DNA of 64,000 bases from Dokdonia sp964351845 (GTDB taxonomy: Bacteria > Bacteroidota > Bacteroidia > Flavobacteriales > Flavobacteriaceae): positions 29,593 through 93,592 of the forward strand of contig CAYGQJ010000005.1 in NCBI GenBank assembly GCA_964351845.1, written 5' to 3'. Position numbers and translations under genes: made by a program. The notes below the pieces were generated by a model. That model did not search any database. It was not told the origin of the DNA and saw nothing but the letters and a program-made list of their open reading frames with translations. Of this stretch, positions 25,452-35,044 are shown in pieces; positions within the stretch are counted from its first letter, which is position 1, and each line of letters starts with the position of its first letter.

Positions 25452-26866
25452 TTGTGTTGGTATATTAATATATATTTTATCGTGTATTCTATTATTTTAG
25501 GAATAAATAGTACGCCTATCAAGGTACCTATGTAATATGAAAAACCATTTGTAAAATCCCCTCTAAGTAGAAAAATCAAATGAATCCCAAAGTAAAAAGC
25601 CATCATTTTTTTAAGGTAATGATCACTTTTAAGCCACGTCATTAGTTTTAATATCGTAATGGCAAGACCAATAGCTACTAGGACTATGCCCACGATACCA
25701 AAATTAATATACCCTTCTGAAACCAAAGGATTTGACAAATTACTAAATCTAAATCCATAGTCGTCTATGAGGTATTCTCCTACTAATTGACCTGTAGAGA
25801 TCGGTTTGTCTGCCCAAATACTTCTAGGAACAAAAAACAAAAACGCGCTTAAAAACTGTTCTCCGTATGCGTAGCCATGCACCTGTACATAGTCTGTCGT
25901 TGTCATGATATTTGAAAAGGCATCATAATTCAATGTGTTAAAAGCATTTGCAATACCCCCTCCCTTCATTTGTTCAATAAGAATACCTGGTTCTTTAATA
26001 ATTTCCTTAAAAGTGGCATCACTGTGGGTAAGTATTGCAGAAAGAGGAAACAAAATAATCATAGAGAAAAACAGGAAAAACAATGTTTTCACATTTGTAT
26101 TTAATAGCCTAGGGAGAAAAAGAAAAATCAAACAAATATAAATAGGCCCAAGCGCATTGCGTTTTTCTGTAAGCGGATTTTTAAACCACAATAAAATCAA
26201 TAAAAAAAACAAGCATAAGAATACGATCACTACCCAATTTATAGCTTTCTTTTTTTCTTTTTTAAAGTATTGAAAACACAATAACACCCCGGCAAAAGGA
26301 ACTAGAAAAAAGACTTTTTTCCATAAAAGAAGCTCCACAGTAGAAACCTCTGTTCGCATCCAAGCTGGTCTTGATATTTCATCAAGAATAAAACTTAAGC
26401 TCAGAAAGGCAACAAGTATACAGACAACCGCTAGAGTCAGAATCGTAACAGGTAACAATCGACGAGATGTGTCTGATACTTTTGGTATTTTTTTAAATGC
26501 TTTTTGTCGTTTTAAGAAGAGATATGCCGAAAAGAAAACAATATTAAAAATAAAGATCAATAGGTTTGTAAAAACAGCTTCATTTTCTGAATACGGATAA
26601 TACGTTATAAACTCTCTATTGACTCCTTCAAAAGAGTTTATTTGTACAATAGGAGCTACTAGAAAAAATAAAAAGGAAAAAACAATAAAAGAAGATATAA
26701 ATGGCGAATAGTCCTTTTCTGCAAATATGTGAAAAACAGTTATACAGAAAAGAATAAAGGCATTCACAAAAAAAGAAAACCATACAGGAAGTGTCGTATC
26801 AAACGTTGCAAAAAGCACCGTCGTTATCAGCACATATGTAATTAGTAATGTTATTTTAAGCCCCAT
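25415..26866 (-). CDS. O-antigen/oligosaccharide repeat-unit polymerase (Wzy-like)
   Basis: A 483-residue very hydrophobic protein with about twelve membrane helices and a long loop near residues 280-370 containing F-F-V-P-R-S-I-W-A-D-K-P, typical of oligosaccharide repeat-unit polymerases. It should link repeat units on the periplasmic face after flipping by the Wzx-like protein. It overlaps the upstream GT4 gene by 11 bases and the downstream ligase-like gene by 37, indicating tight coupling. Confidence 0.82.
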   Translation of the reverse strand: MGLKITLLITYVLITTVLFATFDTTLPVWFSFFVNAFILFCITVFHIFAEKDYSPFISSFIVFSFLFFLVAPIVQINSFEGVNREFITYYPYSENEAVFTNLLIFIFNIVFFSAYLFLKRQKAFKKIPKVSDTSRRLLPVTILTLAVVCILVAFLSLSFILDEISRPAWMRTEVSTVELLLWKKVFFLVPFAGVLLCFQYFKKEKKKAINWVVIVFLCLFFLLILLWFKNPLTEKRNALGPIYICLIFLFLPRLLNTNVKTLFFLFFSMIILFPLSAILTHSDATFKEIIKEPGILIEQMKGGGIANAFNTLNYDAFSNIMTTTDYVQVHGYAYGEQFLSAFLFFVPRSIWADKPISTGQLVGEYLIDDYGFRFSNLSNPLVSEGYINFGIVGIVLVAIGLAITILKLMTWLKSDHYLKKMMAFYFGIHLIFLLRGDFTNGFSYYIGTLIGVLFIPKIIEYTIKYILIYQHKWKKSKVTKQLS

Positions 26867-27935
26867 ATACGTTTACTAAGTTAATAAATGTAGCTGCCAT
26901 GGACTCTACAGAGTAATTTTCTTTACAGTGTTGTGCGATTTCTGGTCTTTTATCCACCCATTTTGAGGTGTCTGAATAGATGTTTTTTACGCTTTCGCGA
27001 AAGCGTATAACGTCATCTGTCTCATAAAACATTGCGTTTTGTCCTTCAATGACCGCCTCAATTTCTGGAGAATGAGGCTCTTCCTTTGAAATAAGCATAG
27101 GAACGCCAAAACCAAAACTTTGTGTTATAGACAAGCCTACATAGCCTGGAGAAACACTAAATAAACTCATACCATAAAAGGATTTTAATTGCTCATAGTC
27201 ATTTACATGCCCTTTAAGAACGATTCTATTCTCCAAATGATGGTCTTTTATAAATTGCTGTATCTTGCTCATTTGATCCCCTTCTCCTACCATGATAAGG
27301 GTAGTTTCTTCAGGAAGAATATCTAACGATTCTTTAAACGCTTTTACTAAAAATAATGGTTTCTTCGCTTCTGAAAGTCTTCCTACATAAATAAGATGCT
27401 TAGGAGGCTGAGAGGTTGCTTGTGCAACGATGTCTTTTTTATGTAATAGCGCATTAGGCGCTGCATAAATAGTTTTTTGGGGCATATAATCAGACAGCTC
27501 TTTTTGCTGTTGTTTTGTATAGACTATAATTGAAGAAGCACACATACGCATCACATTCCTTGCCCAATCACTTTTACTTCCTTTTCCTGCTCTTGGCCAT
27601 GCATGGCCCCATAAGACTGTTTTTTTTCTTGTGAGCCTTCTTACAAACAGAAAAATCCAATTAGAGATAATACGAGGATTCATTTCTAAGACTAAAACTG
27701 CGTTTTTAAATAAAAGGTGCCAGATTCCTACTTGGAAAAGAAGTTTACGCTTTAATAAGTAGATGTTTTTAGCTTCTTTTGCCTCTATACGCTGATCTGT
27801 TTTGACAGATTTTTCGAAATATTCCTGACCTCTGTACAATTCAAAACGAGATGAAGTAAGCGCCTCTCTTATCACCTTAAAGACTCCCGCTCTATAATCG
27901 GGAGTTACCGTTTGTATGATGACAAGTTTTTTCAA
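26856..27935 (-). CDS. family 4 glycosyltransferase
   Basis: A 359-residue GT-B enzyme with the donor-domain hinge Y-V-G-R-L-S-E-A-K-K-P near residue 190, M-V-G-E-G-D-Q, and the family's P-G-Y-V-G-L-S-I-T-Q-S-F-G-F-G-V-P region. The last segment deviates from the usual E-x7-E signature, having S-P-G-Y-V-G-L where a Glu is often found, so the acid may be offset. The palindrome lies near the C-terminus in the less common frame, encoding R-F-R-E-S. Confidence 0.86.
   Translation of the reverse strand: MKKLVIIQTVTPDYRAGVFKVIREALTSSRFELYRGQEYFEKSVKTDQRIEAKEAKNIYLLKRKLLFQVGIWHLLFKNAVLVLEMNPRIISNWIFLFVRRLTRKKTVLWGHAWPRAGKGSKSDWARNVMRMCASSIIVYTKQQQKELSDYMPQKTIYAAPNALLHKKDIVAQATSQPPKHLIYVGRLSEAKKPLFLVKAFKESLDILPEETTLIMVGEGDQMSKIQQFIKDHHLENRIVLKGHVNDYEQLKSFYGMSLFSVSPGYVGLSITQSFGFGVPMLISKEEPHSPEIEAVIEGQNAMFYETDDVIRFRESVKNIYSDTSKWVDKRPEIAQHCKENYSVESMAATFINLVNVYGA
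26990..27005. repeat. dispersed palindrome CGCTTTCGCGAAAGCG
   Basis: Perfect 16-mer in a GT4 gene, frame giving RFRES. Confidence 0.95.
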
Positions 27936-27945
27936 TATATGAATC

Positions 27946-29208
27946 TTAAATAACTGGTTTTTGTTTTCTGTAATAATATATGGAAAGGACCATCAAACTA
28001 AATTCTGTAAAAATAGCGGTAATGGCAGCGCCTAAAATATCGAATTTTTGTATTAAAACAACGCCTGTGAGAATTCCTATAAGGGCAGCATAAGAAATAA
28101 TCTTAAGCCGAGATATAAAATCTCCTATTGCAGGGAAATAGTGCATCACAAACAGCATAAAAAACGCTGAAAAAAACAAACTGCTGGATAATATTTTTAA
28201 TATATAACTCTGGTCTGAAATTGCCGGATCGTCATATAAAAGCTCCAATATACTCGTTCCAAATAGTAAAAAAGGGAGCATCATTACAAGCGCTAAAATA
28301 CCTACTACATATATTATTTTTCCAATATACGCTCTTTGTGTCTTGTTATTTTGATTTGCTAACCACGGAAATAATGCTTGGTATAAAGAAACAAATACTC
28401 CTTTTGTGGTCGTAATAAGTTTTTCCATACTAGAATATATCCCGACCAAGGTATCATTAAACAGAAACCCTAATAATACAATTGAAATATTATTAATTAC
28501 TCTAGCGGCTAAATTTGAAGCAAAAAGACTGAAACTCTCAAGAAGTAATTCTTTAATAAGAGAGAAACTAGGCCTCACTAATTTAACATATTTCAAACTT
28601 ATCAAAATACTTAATAATGCTGCTAAAACATATCCTATTCCCTGAAAAATTGGAATATAAACATAGTCCTCTTTCACTAGGATAAAAATAAAAATCAGAA
28701 TTGTAAAGAGTGCTTTTGCTAGAAAACTTATGATGGCCATAAGCTTCATTTTTTCAATTCCTTGAAAAAACCAATCTGGAAAAATAGCTTGTCCTACAAT
28801 GATTAAATAACTCCATAAGAACACCTCTTTATCATCAGAAAATCTTGGAACCTGATCTATAATAATAGCGTATAGTAGAAATATAACTATGGCTAAACAT
28901 ACTTTTGTAAAAAGAACAGAAGAAAATGTTTTATTAATCTCATCTTTCTTTTCTTTTAAAATAGATATTCTTCTTGTAGCACTTAGGCTAAAACCATAGT
29001 CTACAAACACATATAGAACAAGGCAAATAGATTGGGCAAACATGACAACCCCAAACTTTTCTTTTCCTACAACTCTTATTAAATAAGGAAACGTGATGAT
29101 AGGTAATAATAAGTTTGTAGCCTGAATAAGTAACAAAGAAATATAGTTTGTTGTAATTCTCTTACCCGAAGAAGTCTTTAAAATTTGTATAATTTCTTTC
29201 TTATTCAA
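27946..29208 (-). CDS. Wzx-like polysaccharide flippase
   Basis: A 420-residue protein with about twelve to thirteen membrane helices and the MATE/MVF-like flippase N-terminus (N-Y-I-S-L-L-L-I-Q-A-T-N-L-L-L-P, then Y-L-I-R-V-V-G). It should move undecaprenyl-linked repeat units across the inner membrane. It lies 10 bases upstream of a GT4 gene and 3 bases after the FkbM gene in the same operon, upstream of the polymerase genes with which it would work. Confidence 0.9.
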   Translation of the reverse strand: MNKKEIIQILKTSSGKRITTNYISLLLIQATNLLLPIITFPYLIRVVGKEKFGVVMFAQSICLVLYVFVDYGFSLSATRRISILKEKKDEINKTFSSVLFTKVCLAIVIFLLYAIIIDQVPRFSDDKEVFLWSYLIIVGQAIFPDWFFQGIEKMKLMAIISFLAKALFTILIFIFILVKEDYVYIPIFQGIGYVLAALLSILISLKYVKLVRPSFSLIKELLLESFSLFASNLAARVINNISIVLLGFLFNDTLVGIYSSMEKLITTTKGVFVSLYQALFPWLANQNNKTQRAYIGKIIYVVGILALVMMLPFLLFGTSILELLYDDPAISDQSYILKILSSSLFFSAFFMLFVMHYFPAIGDFISRLKIISYAALIGILTGVVLIQKFDILGAAITAIFTEFSLMVLSIYYYRKQKPVI

Positions 29209-29211
29209 GGG

Positions 29212-30096
29212 CTAAATTTTGGTATTATAGATCTCTATATATGGCGCAGATTTTATTCTTTCATTGATAAACTCATAATCTCTTATATAAAGCGTGTTTT
29301 TTGTTCCATACCCTTCTATAATTGACAATTCTCTTTTAAAAGGGTCATAAGAGTAAGATGTAAACCCACTTGCTATTAGTTTATTATGTATGTCTTCATC
29401 ATTATATCCGTATCGTGAACCTAGCCCATTAAGTTCTATAATGATAGCCTTCAAAAATTTGTTTTGTAATGCACTATCCATTCCATTAATAACTTCCGTT
29501 TCAAAACCTTCTGCATCAATCTTGATAAAGGATATCGTATCTAACTTAAAAATATCGTCAAACTTTTCTACTGTAACCTTAACAGTATCTTTTTCTCCCT
29601 CTAATGCTACATGATTGATAGCATCTAAATTCTGTGTGAATGCTAACTCCCCCTTTTCCGACCCAAGACCTATATTATATGCTGTTACGTGATCCTGCAT
29701 ATGATTAATCGCTATATTATCTTGTAATCTAGAATACGTTAGTGGGATAGGCTCTATAGAGAATGTTTTTGCTCCTATTTCACTACCCGCAAGAATCGTG
29801 TAACTTCCTACATTTGCACCTATATCTATAAAAGTATCAGATGCTCTAAGAGCGTGTAATACAAAAGACATATCTTCAAATTCGTGAAGTCCACAATAAA
29901 TATTTCCTGTAGCTCCAACAAGACCTTTACTTATAACAAAACGACTTTTTGTTGCAAAATTATAAACCACTGGATAAGGATTTAACCGAACTCCTAATTG
30001 CCATTTTATAAACCTTAATATCGCCTTGAATTTTGAGCCCTTATTGATAGGATGATTTATTATAGGTCGTATTGTTTTAATTATAGATTTACTCAT
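29212..30096 (-). CDS. FkbM family methyltransferase
   Basis: A 294-residue SAM-dependent methyltransferase of the FkbM family. It has motif I F-I-D-I-G-A-N-V-G-S-Y near residue 90, S-I-E-P-I-P at strand 2 end, and I-K-I-D-A-E-G-F-E in the family's characteristic position. It would O-methylate a sugar of the glycan. Located between the flippase and fcl in the operon. Base composition is AT-rich, as usual for variable genes of such clusters. Confidence 0.9.
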   Translation of the reverse strand: MSKSIIKTIRPIINHPINKGSKFKAILRFIKWQLGVRLNPYPVVYNFATKSRFVISKGLVGATGNIYCGLHEFEDMSFVLHALRASDTFIDIGANVGSYTILAGSEIGAKTFSIEPIPLTYSRLQDNIAINHMQDHVTAYNIGLGSEKGELAFTQNLDAINHVALEGEKDTVKVTVEKFDDIFKLDTISFIKIDAEGFETEVINGMDSALQNKFLKAIIIELNGLGSRYGYNDEDIHNKLIASGFTSYSYDPFKRELSIIEGYGTKNTLYIRDYEFINERIKSAPYIEIYNTKI

Positions 30097-30115
30097 AAAT
30101 CTTATCTCGTTTTAT

Positions 30116-31156
30116 TTAATGCGTACAGTACCATTCATACAATCTCCCTACACCATCTTCTAATGGAACTTTATGTTTCCACCCCAAACCATGCAGCTTA
30201 GACACATCGGTCAGTTTGCGTAAGGTACCATCAGGTTTTGAGGTATTAAAGGTAAGTTCTCCTGTAAAACCTATTGTTTTCTGTATGATCTGTGCCAATT
30301 CTTTGATGGAAATATCTTCGCCTGTCCCAATATTAATATGCGTATTTCTAATGGCTCCTTCGGGTGTTACATCGTCAAAGTTTATTTTTTCCATGATAAA
30401 AACACAAGCATTTGCCATGTCTTGACTCCATAAAAACTCCCTGCGAGGGGCTCCTGTTCCCCATATTTCAACCGAGGTTCCTGAAACTCCATATTTTTTT
30501 AGGGTTTCTTCCGCTTTCGCGAAAGCGGACACCCCAAGATCCTTCATCACGGCCTCTTGATTTCCTTCTGAGAGTAGCTTTGCCAAATGCATCTTCCTGA
30601 TCAGTGCCGGTAATACATGCGATTTTTCTAGGTCAAAATTATCATTATAGCCATATAAATTAGTAGGCATGACCGAAAGAAAGTTGGTGCCGTACTGTAT
30701 ATTATAGCTCTCACACATTTTGATCCCCGCAATCTTTGCAATCGCATACGGCTCATTGGTATATTCTAACGGACCTGTAAGCAGACTGTCTTCAGGCATG
30801 GGTTGTGGCGCTTCTTTTGGGTAAATACAGGTGCTTCCTAAAAAAAGTAGTTTCTTAACACCACTCAAGTAACTCTGATGAATCACATTATTCTGAATCA
30901 TCAAATTGGCGTGTATAAAATCTGCTCTATACGTATTGTTTGCTATGATGCCTCCCACTTTTGCAGCGGCTAAAAAAACATATTCTGGTTGTTCTTTCTC
31001 AAAAAAAGTAGTGACCTCAGCCGTATTGGTGAGGTCCAACTCTTTGTGCGTTTTATAGATAAGATTGGTGTATCCTTTTTGTTCTAGATCTCCTTTGATG
31101 GCACTTCCTACCAGCCCTCTATGTCCTGCAATATATATTTTTGCATCTTTGTTCAT
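30116..31156 (-). CDS. fcl: GDP-L-fucose synthase
   Basis: A 346-residue short-chain dehydrogenase that epimerises and reduces GDP-4-keto-6-deoxymannose to GDP-L-fucose. It has N-terminal G-H-R-G-L-V-G-S-A, the catalytic region L-G-S-T-C-I-Y-P and Y-A-I-A-K, and R-R-E-F-L-W. It is longer than the E. coli enzyme by roughly 25 residues because of an insertion near residues 190-225. The palindrome lies within that insertion and encodes A-F-A-K-A. It follows gmd with 3 bases between. Confidence 0.95.
   Translation of the reverse strand: MNKDAKIYIAGHRGLVGSAIKGDLEQKGYTNLIYKTHKELDLTNTAEVTTFFEKEQPEYVFLAAAKVGGIIANNTYRADFIHANLMIQNNVIHQSYLSGVKKLLFLGSTCIYPKEAPQPMPEDSLLTGPLEYTNEPYAIAKIAGIKMCESYNIQYGTNFLSVMPTNLYGYNDNFDLEKSHVLPALIRKMHLAKLLSEGNQEAVMKDLGVSAFAKAEETLKKYGVSGTSVEIWGTGAPRREFLWSQDMANACVFIMEKINFDDVTPEGAIRNTHINIGTGEDISIKELAQIIQKTIGFTGELTFNTSKPDGTLRKLTDVSKLHGLGWKHKVPLEDGVGRLYEWYCTH
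30512..30527. repeat. dispersed palindrome CGCTTTCGCGAAAGCG
   Basis: Perfect 16-mer in fcl, AFAKA frame. Confidence 0.95.
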
Positions 31157-31159
31157 AGG

Positions 31160-32275
31160 CTATTCAAAGTAGTTTAAGGTTGTGTATCCTCCTTCTTTAA
31201 GATAGCTGTCTTTCTTCATCAAATTGATATCACTCTTCATCATATCGTGTACCAGGTCTTGTAAGATATATTCTGGTTTCCACCCCAGTTTTTCATAAGC
31301 TTTTGTGGCATCTCCAATCAATAAATCAACTTCTGTAGGTCTAAAGTATTTTTCATCTACAGCGACGACTTCTTGTCCTATTTTTACGGGATACTCAGGG
31401 TTTTCTGACGCCACTACAATTCCTATTTCATCGATGCCTTCTCCTTTAAATTCTAAGGTCACACCAATGCAGTGAAACGCCATTTTTATAAATTCTCTGA
31501 CAGGTGTTGTGGTCCCTGTTGCAATGACCCAATCTTCGGCTTCCTCTGCCTGAAGGATCATCCACATCATTTTTACATAATCTTTTGCATGACCCCAATC
31601 GCGCTTTGCATCTAGATTTCCGAGGTACATCTTTTCTTGTAATCCCAATCCTATTCTAGACGTCGCTCGTGTAATTTTACGTGTCACAAAGGTTTCCCCT
31701 CGTATAGGAGATTCATGATTAAAAAGAATCCCATTACACGCAAACATACCATATGCTTCCCGATAATTTACCGTGGCCCAATAGGCATACATTTTGGCTA
31801 CTGCATACGGGCTTCTCGGGTAAAAAGGAGTATTCTCAGTTTGTGGTACTTCTTGTACTTTTCCGTACAATTCTGACGTAGATGCTTGATATATTTTTGT
31901 CTTTTTCTCTAGTCCTAGCGCACGTACCGATTCTAGTATTCTCAATGCGCCTAAGCCATCTACATTGGCTGTATATTCTGGCATTTCAAAAGAAACCTGC
32001 ACATGGCTCATTGCCCCTAAATTATAGATTTCATCAGGCTGTACCTCTTGGATAATACGCAATAAGTTAGAGCTATCTGTAAGATCTCCATAGTGTAAAA
32101 AGAAATTACGATGATCTACGTGGGGATCTTGGTATAAATGATCAATTCGATCTGTATTAAATAGAGAAGATCTTCTTTTAATCCCGTGAACTATATATCC
32201 TTTTTTAAGAAGAAACTCGCTCAAATACGCGCCATCTTGCCCCGTAACTCCTGTTATTAATGCTGTTGTAGCCAT
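31160..32275 (-). CDS. gmd: GDP-mannose 4,6-dehydratase
   Basis: A 371-residue NADP-dependent dehydratase making GDP-4-keto-6-deoxymannose from GDP-mannose. It has G-V-T-G-Q-D-G-A-Y-L at residues 8-17, K-R-R-S-S-L-F-N-T-D-R, catalytic S-T-S-E-L-Y-G-K and Y-A-V-A-K, and R-R-D-W-G-H-A-K-D-Y as K-R-D-W-G-H-A-K-D-Y. Together with fcl it supplies GDP-fucose for the glycan. Confidence 0.96.
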   Translation of the reverse strand: MATTALITGVTGQDGAYLSEFLLKKGYIVHGIKRRSSLFNTDRIDHLYQDPHVDHRNFFLHYGDLTDSSNLLRIIQEVQPDEIYNLGAMSHVQVSFEMPEYTANVDGLGALRILESVRALGLEKKTKIYQASTSELYGKVQEVPQTENTPFYPRSPYAVAKMYAYWATVNYREAYGMFACNGILFNHESPIRGETFVTRKITRATSRIGLGLQEKMYLGNLDAKRDWGHAKDYVKMMWMILQAEEAEDWVIATGTTTPVREFIKMAFHCIGVTLEFKGEGIDEIGIVVASENPEYPVKIGQEVVAVDEKYFRPTEVDLLIGDATKAYEKLGWKPEYILQDLVHDMMKSDINLMKKDSYLKEGGYTTLNYFE

Positions 32276-32305
32276 ACTATTTATTTTGACAAAAGATCTC
32301 TTAGA

Positions 32306-33316
32306 TTAATTCAATAAGTTTTGCGCCTCTACTTCTTTTCGTAACGAAGAATACGTGTAGCGAACGCCTGCAAAAAATAAGAATATAAATACCAATACGA
32401 CAGGATAAATAATTTCTTTTCTATCTTTAAAAGATTCCTTTTTTGCTGTTTGTAAGTCACTGATGACTACGACTGCATCTAAAGACTCTGCCAAATCATT
32501 TTTGAGTTGTTCTGTTTCTACAGCAAGGGTATTTTTAAATGTCAAAATCCCGTTTACATTAAGGTTGTTGGAGTTATTAAAAAAGGAAAGTCTTTCATTT
32601 GTAACTTGATTAGAAAGATCTGCGTTCTTCGTATACGTTTCTATTAGTGCATCTGATTGAACCATGATAGATTCATTTTGCTTTATTCGCTCTCGAACAT
32701 TCTGAAGGCGCTCTTTTTTTATTCGCTGTACAAATGGCTTGTTATTTACATAATCGATGACCTTCGCAATATGGGTTTTTGCCTCTTCACTTCTCAAGTC
32801 AACAGTCAATTTGTGATACTTATAATTTGTATAAAAACGATCTGATGCAAATAACTCTTCGTCCTTAGTTACATCTAACTCTTTGATAATAGTTCCAAAC
32901 GTTCTATCAGAAATCTTTAACTCTTCTACAAGCCTCATGACATCTATCACCGGTTTTATTTCTACCGATTTTATAGGAGTGTTTGCTACAGCTAAATCTA
33001 CACTTCTTAAAAACACACTATCTTTTTCAGATAGATTATCATCAAACTGCTTAATAGCATTGTATAGATATGCTTGGCTATCAAAATTAGACTGCACAAC
33101 GACAACAGATCTGTAGCTTGGTTCCCCTTTAGAGAAAAAACCAAGTACTGCTCCTGCAATACTAAGTAACAATATGATCCACCAAAATTTGAATATAAAG
33201 TCTACTGCCTTAAAACAAAGGGCTAAAAACTTGTAAAATGTTCGCTGAAAAAGTGTAAAAATATCTTTCAGATCCATTTCCTGATCAACATTAGATGCGG
33301 GTTGCGGTGCACTCAT
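32306..33316 (-). CDS. Wzz-type chain-length determinant protein
   Basis: A 336-residue polysaccharide co-polymerase with one helix near residues 43-62, a periplasmic alpha/beta domain with a long coiled-coil-like segment (about residues 185-270), and a second helix near 300-318. No cytoplasmic tyrosine-kinase domain or C-terminal tyrosine cluster is present. It is the first gene of the operon and should control chain length with the Wzy-like protein. No Wza-type outer-membrane exporter is encoded in the window. Confidence 0.85.
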   Translation of the reverse strand: MSAPQPASNVDQEMDLKDIFTLFQRTFYKFLALCFKAVDFIFKFWWIILLLSIAGAVLGFFSKGEPSYRSVVVVQSNFDSQAYLYNAIKQFDDNLSEKDSVFLRSVDLAVANTPIKSVEIKPVIDVMRLVEELKISDRTFGTIIKELDVTKDEELFASDRFYTNYKYHKLTVDLRSEEAKTHIAKVIDYVNNKPFVQRIKKERLQNVRERIKQNESIMVQSDALIETYTKNADLSNQVTNERLSFFNNSNNLNVNGILTFKNTLAVETEQLKNDLAESLDAVVVISDLQTAKKESFKDRKEIIYPVVLVFIFLFFAGVRYTYSSLRKEVEAQNLLN

Positions 33317-33337
33317 GTAATTTTTGGTTTTTGGTAG

Positions 33338-35026
33338 TTATAATTTATAGATATGATGTAATATCTTTTCTGTAATCAAATAGGTAGGTTTCACCCCTGT
33401 TGTTCCTAATCCTCCAGATGCGAGTGTACTCCCTGTTTCTAGGGGGTTATCTGATGCATAATACGCATAAAGTACTTCTACATCTTCTTGAATATTTGCT
33501 CGTAACTTAGACGCCGCTTGTATGGCTTTTTGGTAATGAGCTCCTTCCATTTCTAGTCCTATTACATTCCAGGTGCTATCATAAAAGAATTTTAAAATAT
33601 CTCGGTTTTGCAATGAGGTTCCTAGTACTGTCACCATCGCGCCTTCAAAAACACGTAACCCATTTCCTTCTAAATCTTCCTTTTTAAGGGCATTTTTGAA
33701 TGGATAATTATCTGCCGTACCTTCAAAAAGGTGGGCAGAAGGAATCATAATATCTCCTTTTCCTCCATCTAGTATTCCTGCTTTCCCCATGATAGACACA
33801 GATCGCACATCAAGGTAGGTCGTGTTATCCTCTTCTTTAAAGGGTTTTAGCAACTCCTCCATCGTTTCATACGCTTGCTCACCAAAAGCATAGTCCATTA
33901 CTAAGATGACAGGAGGGTCATTTGGTTGCGTGGTTTGATCACAAAATTGATTCTCCTTGATAGCCAATTTACACATATCAAAAATTTGTACATTGATATT
34001 TGTACCGCTTTCATCAGCCACGTAAATCATTCCGTTTTGAATAGCAGCCTTCTCTACCTTGCTTCTTAGCTTTTTGTTTTCTGCTTCACTTAAAAGCTCA
34101 TAAATGTCTAGTTTTGATCCTTTTTTAAGCTCTGTTTTTAACGCTACAGGAGCATATATAGTATTCATAACACTGTGCATATTGGCACTGATAATATGAA
34201 TAGGTCTATGGATAAGATCGTTTTCTTTAAGGGTCTTTTTAATATTTTGCGCCCATATTTCACCGTGTATATGGTGCCCTAAGCGTTCTCTTAGCACAGG
34301 ACTAAAGGTCACTGTGCGCTTTTTGTCTTTTGTCATCTCTGCAATAGCAAGTTTACCCAACCAATAGATGATTTCTAGAAAACGTCTGGAATTGTTTTTT
34401 GTATTGAATAAAGGAGCGGCTTCACTTACCTCTTGAAATGTTCTTCCCAGAATATTTGCAGTGTGGGTAATGGCGACTTCTCTTTCTTTTTGTGTAAACT
34501 CTTCGTCAGAGAGTACTGCTTTTTCTAATTTTTCCCAATCTCTTGTCAAATCGCCTCTGTCATTGATCAAAACACGATTCATGATTTTGTGAGATTCTAT
34601 AAATAAAAAGGTAAGATGTGTCAAAATATCATAAATCTCAGAGCGTCCTCTAGTGATTTCAATATTCATTTGTTCTTCATCAATTCTATAACAGTTACGT
34701 CTACGCTTGCGCGGAATAATAGGTTCAAAGAGACTATTCTTATAGCCCTCGTCACTGGTTAAATTAATAAATCGACACTCTTCTATTCCTTCGGGAAGTC
34801 TGTCTATTACGTACAACAGTCCGTCTAGCTCTACTTTTTCTTCAGCGATAGAGCCATAAATTTCAGGTCGTAAAATCAGTAATGCTTCTCGGAGGGTTTC
34901 TCCAGAAACGCCCATCGGTTTATAGAAACCTCGGTTGAAAAGATGTCGCATGGTAATGTACATGCGTTCGATGGCGCTGCTACTCTCTTGTGCTCTTGTA
35001 CGCCCTTGTTTTTTTAATATACTCAT
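33338..35026 (-). CDS. conserved flavobacterial protein (DUF6909), nucleoside-phosphorylase-like C-terminus
   Basis: A 562-residue soluble protein with a helical N-terminal half and a C-terminal part (about residues 360-560) whose segments G-D-I-M-I-P-S-A-H, L-G-T-S-L-Q-N-R-D and G-L-E-M-E-G-A-H-Y recall the purine/uridine phosphorylase fold, where M-E-G-A binds ribose. I assign DUF6909 from recollection. The ATG at 35026 is preferred to the TTG at 35038. It lies just upstream of the polysaccharide operon and 6 bases after the GH3 gene. Enzymatic activity is inference only. Confidence 0.72.
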   Translation of the reverse strand: MSILKKQGRTRAQESSSAIERMYITMRHLFNRGFYKPMGVSGETLREALLILRPEIYGSIAEEKVELDGLLYVIDRLPEGIEECRFINLTSDEGYKNSLFEPIIPRKRRRNCYRIDEEQMNIEITRGRSEIYDILTHLTFLFIESHKIMNRVLINDRGDLTRDWEKLEKAVLSDEEFTQKEREVAITHTANILGRTFQEVSEAAPLFNTKNNSRRFLEIIYWLGKLAIAEMTKDKKRTVTFSPVLRERLGHHIHGEIWAQNIKKTLKENDLIHRPIHIISANMHSVMNTIYAPVALKTELKKGSKLDIYELLSEAENKKLRSKVEKAAIQNGMIYVADESGTNINVQIFDMCKLAIKENQFCDQTTQPNDPPVILVMDYAFGEQAYETMEELLKPFKEEDNTTYLDVRSVSIMGKAGILDGGKGDIMIPSAHLFEGTADNYPFKNALKKEDLEGNGLRVFEGAMVTVLGTSLQNRDILKFFYDSTWNVIGLEMEGAHYQKAIQAASKLRANIQEDVEVLYAYYASDNPLETGSTLASGGLGTTGVKPTYLITEKILHHIYKL

Positions 35027-35044
35027 ATTAAAGGTCAAAGATAC

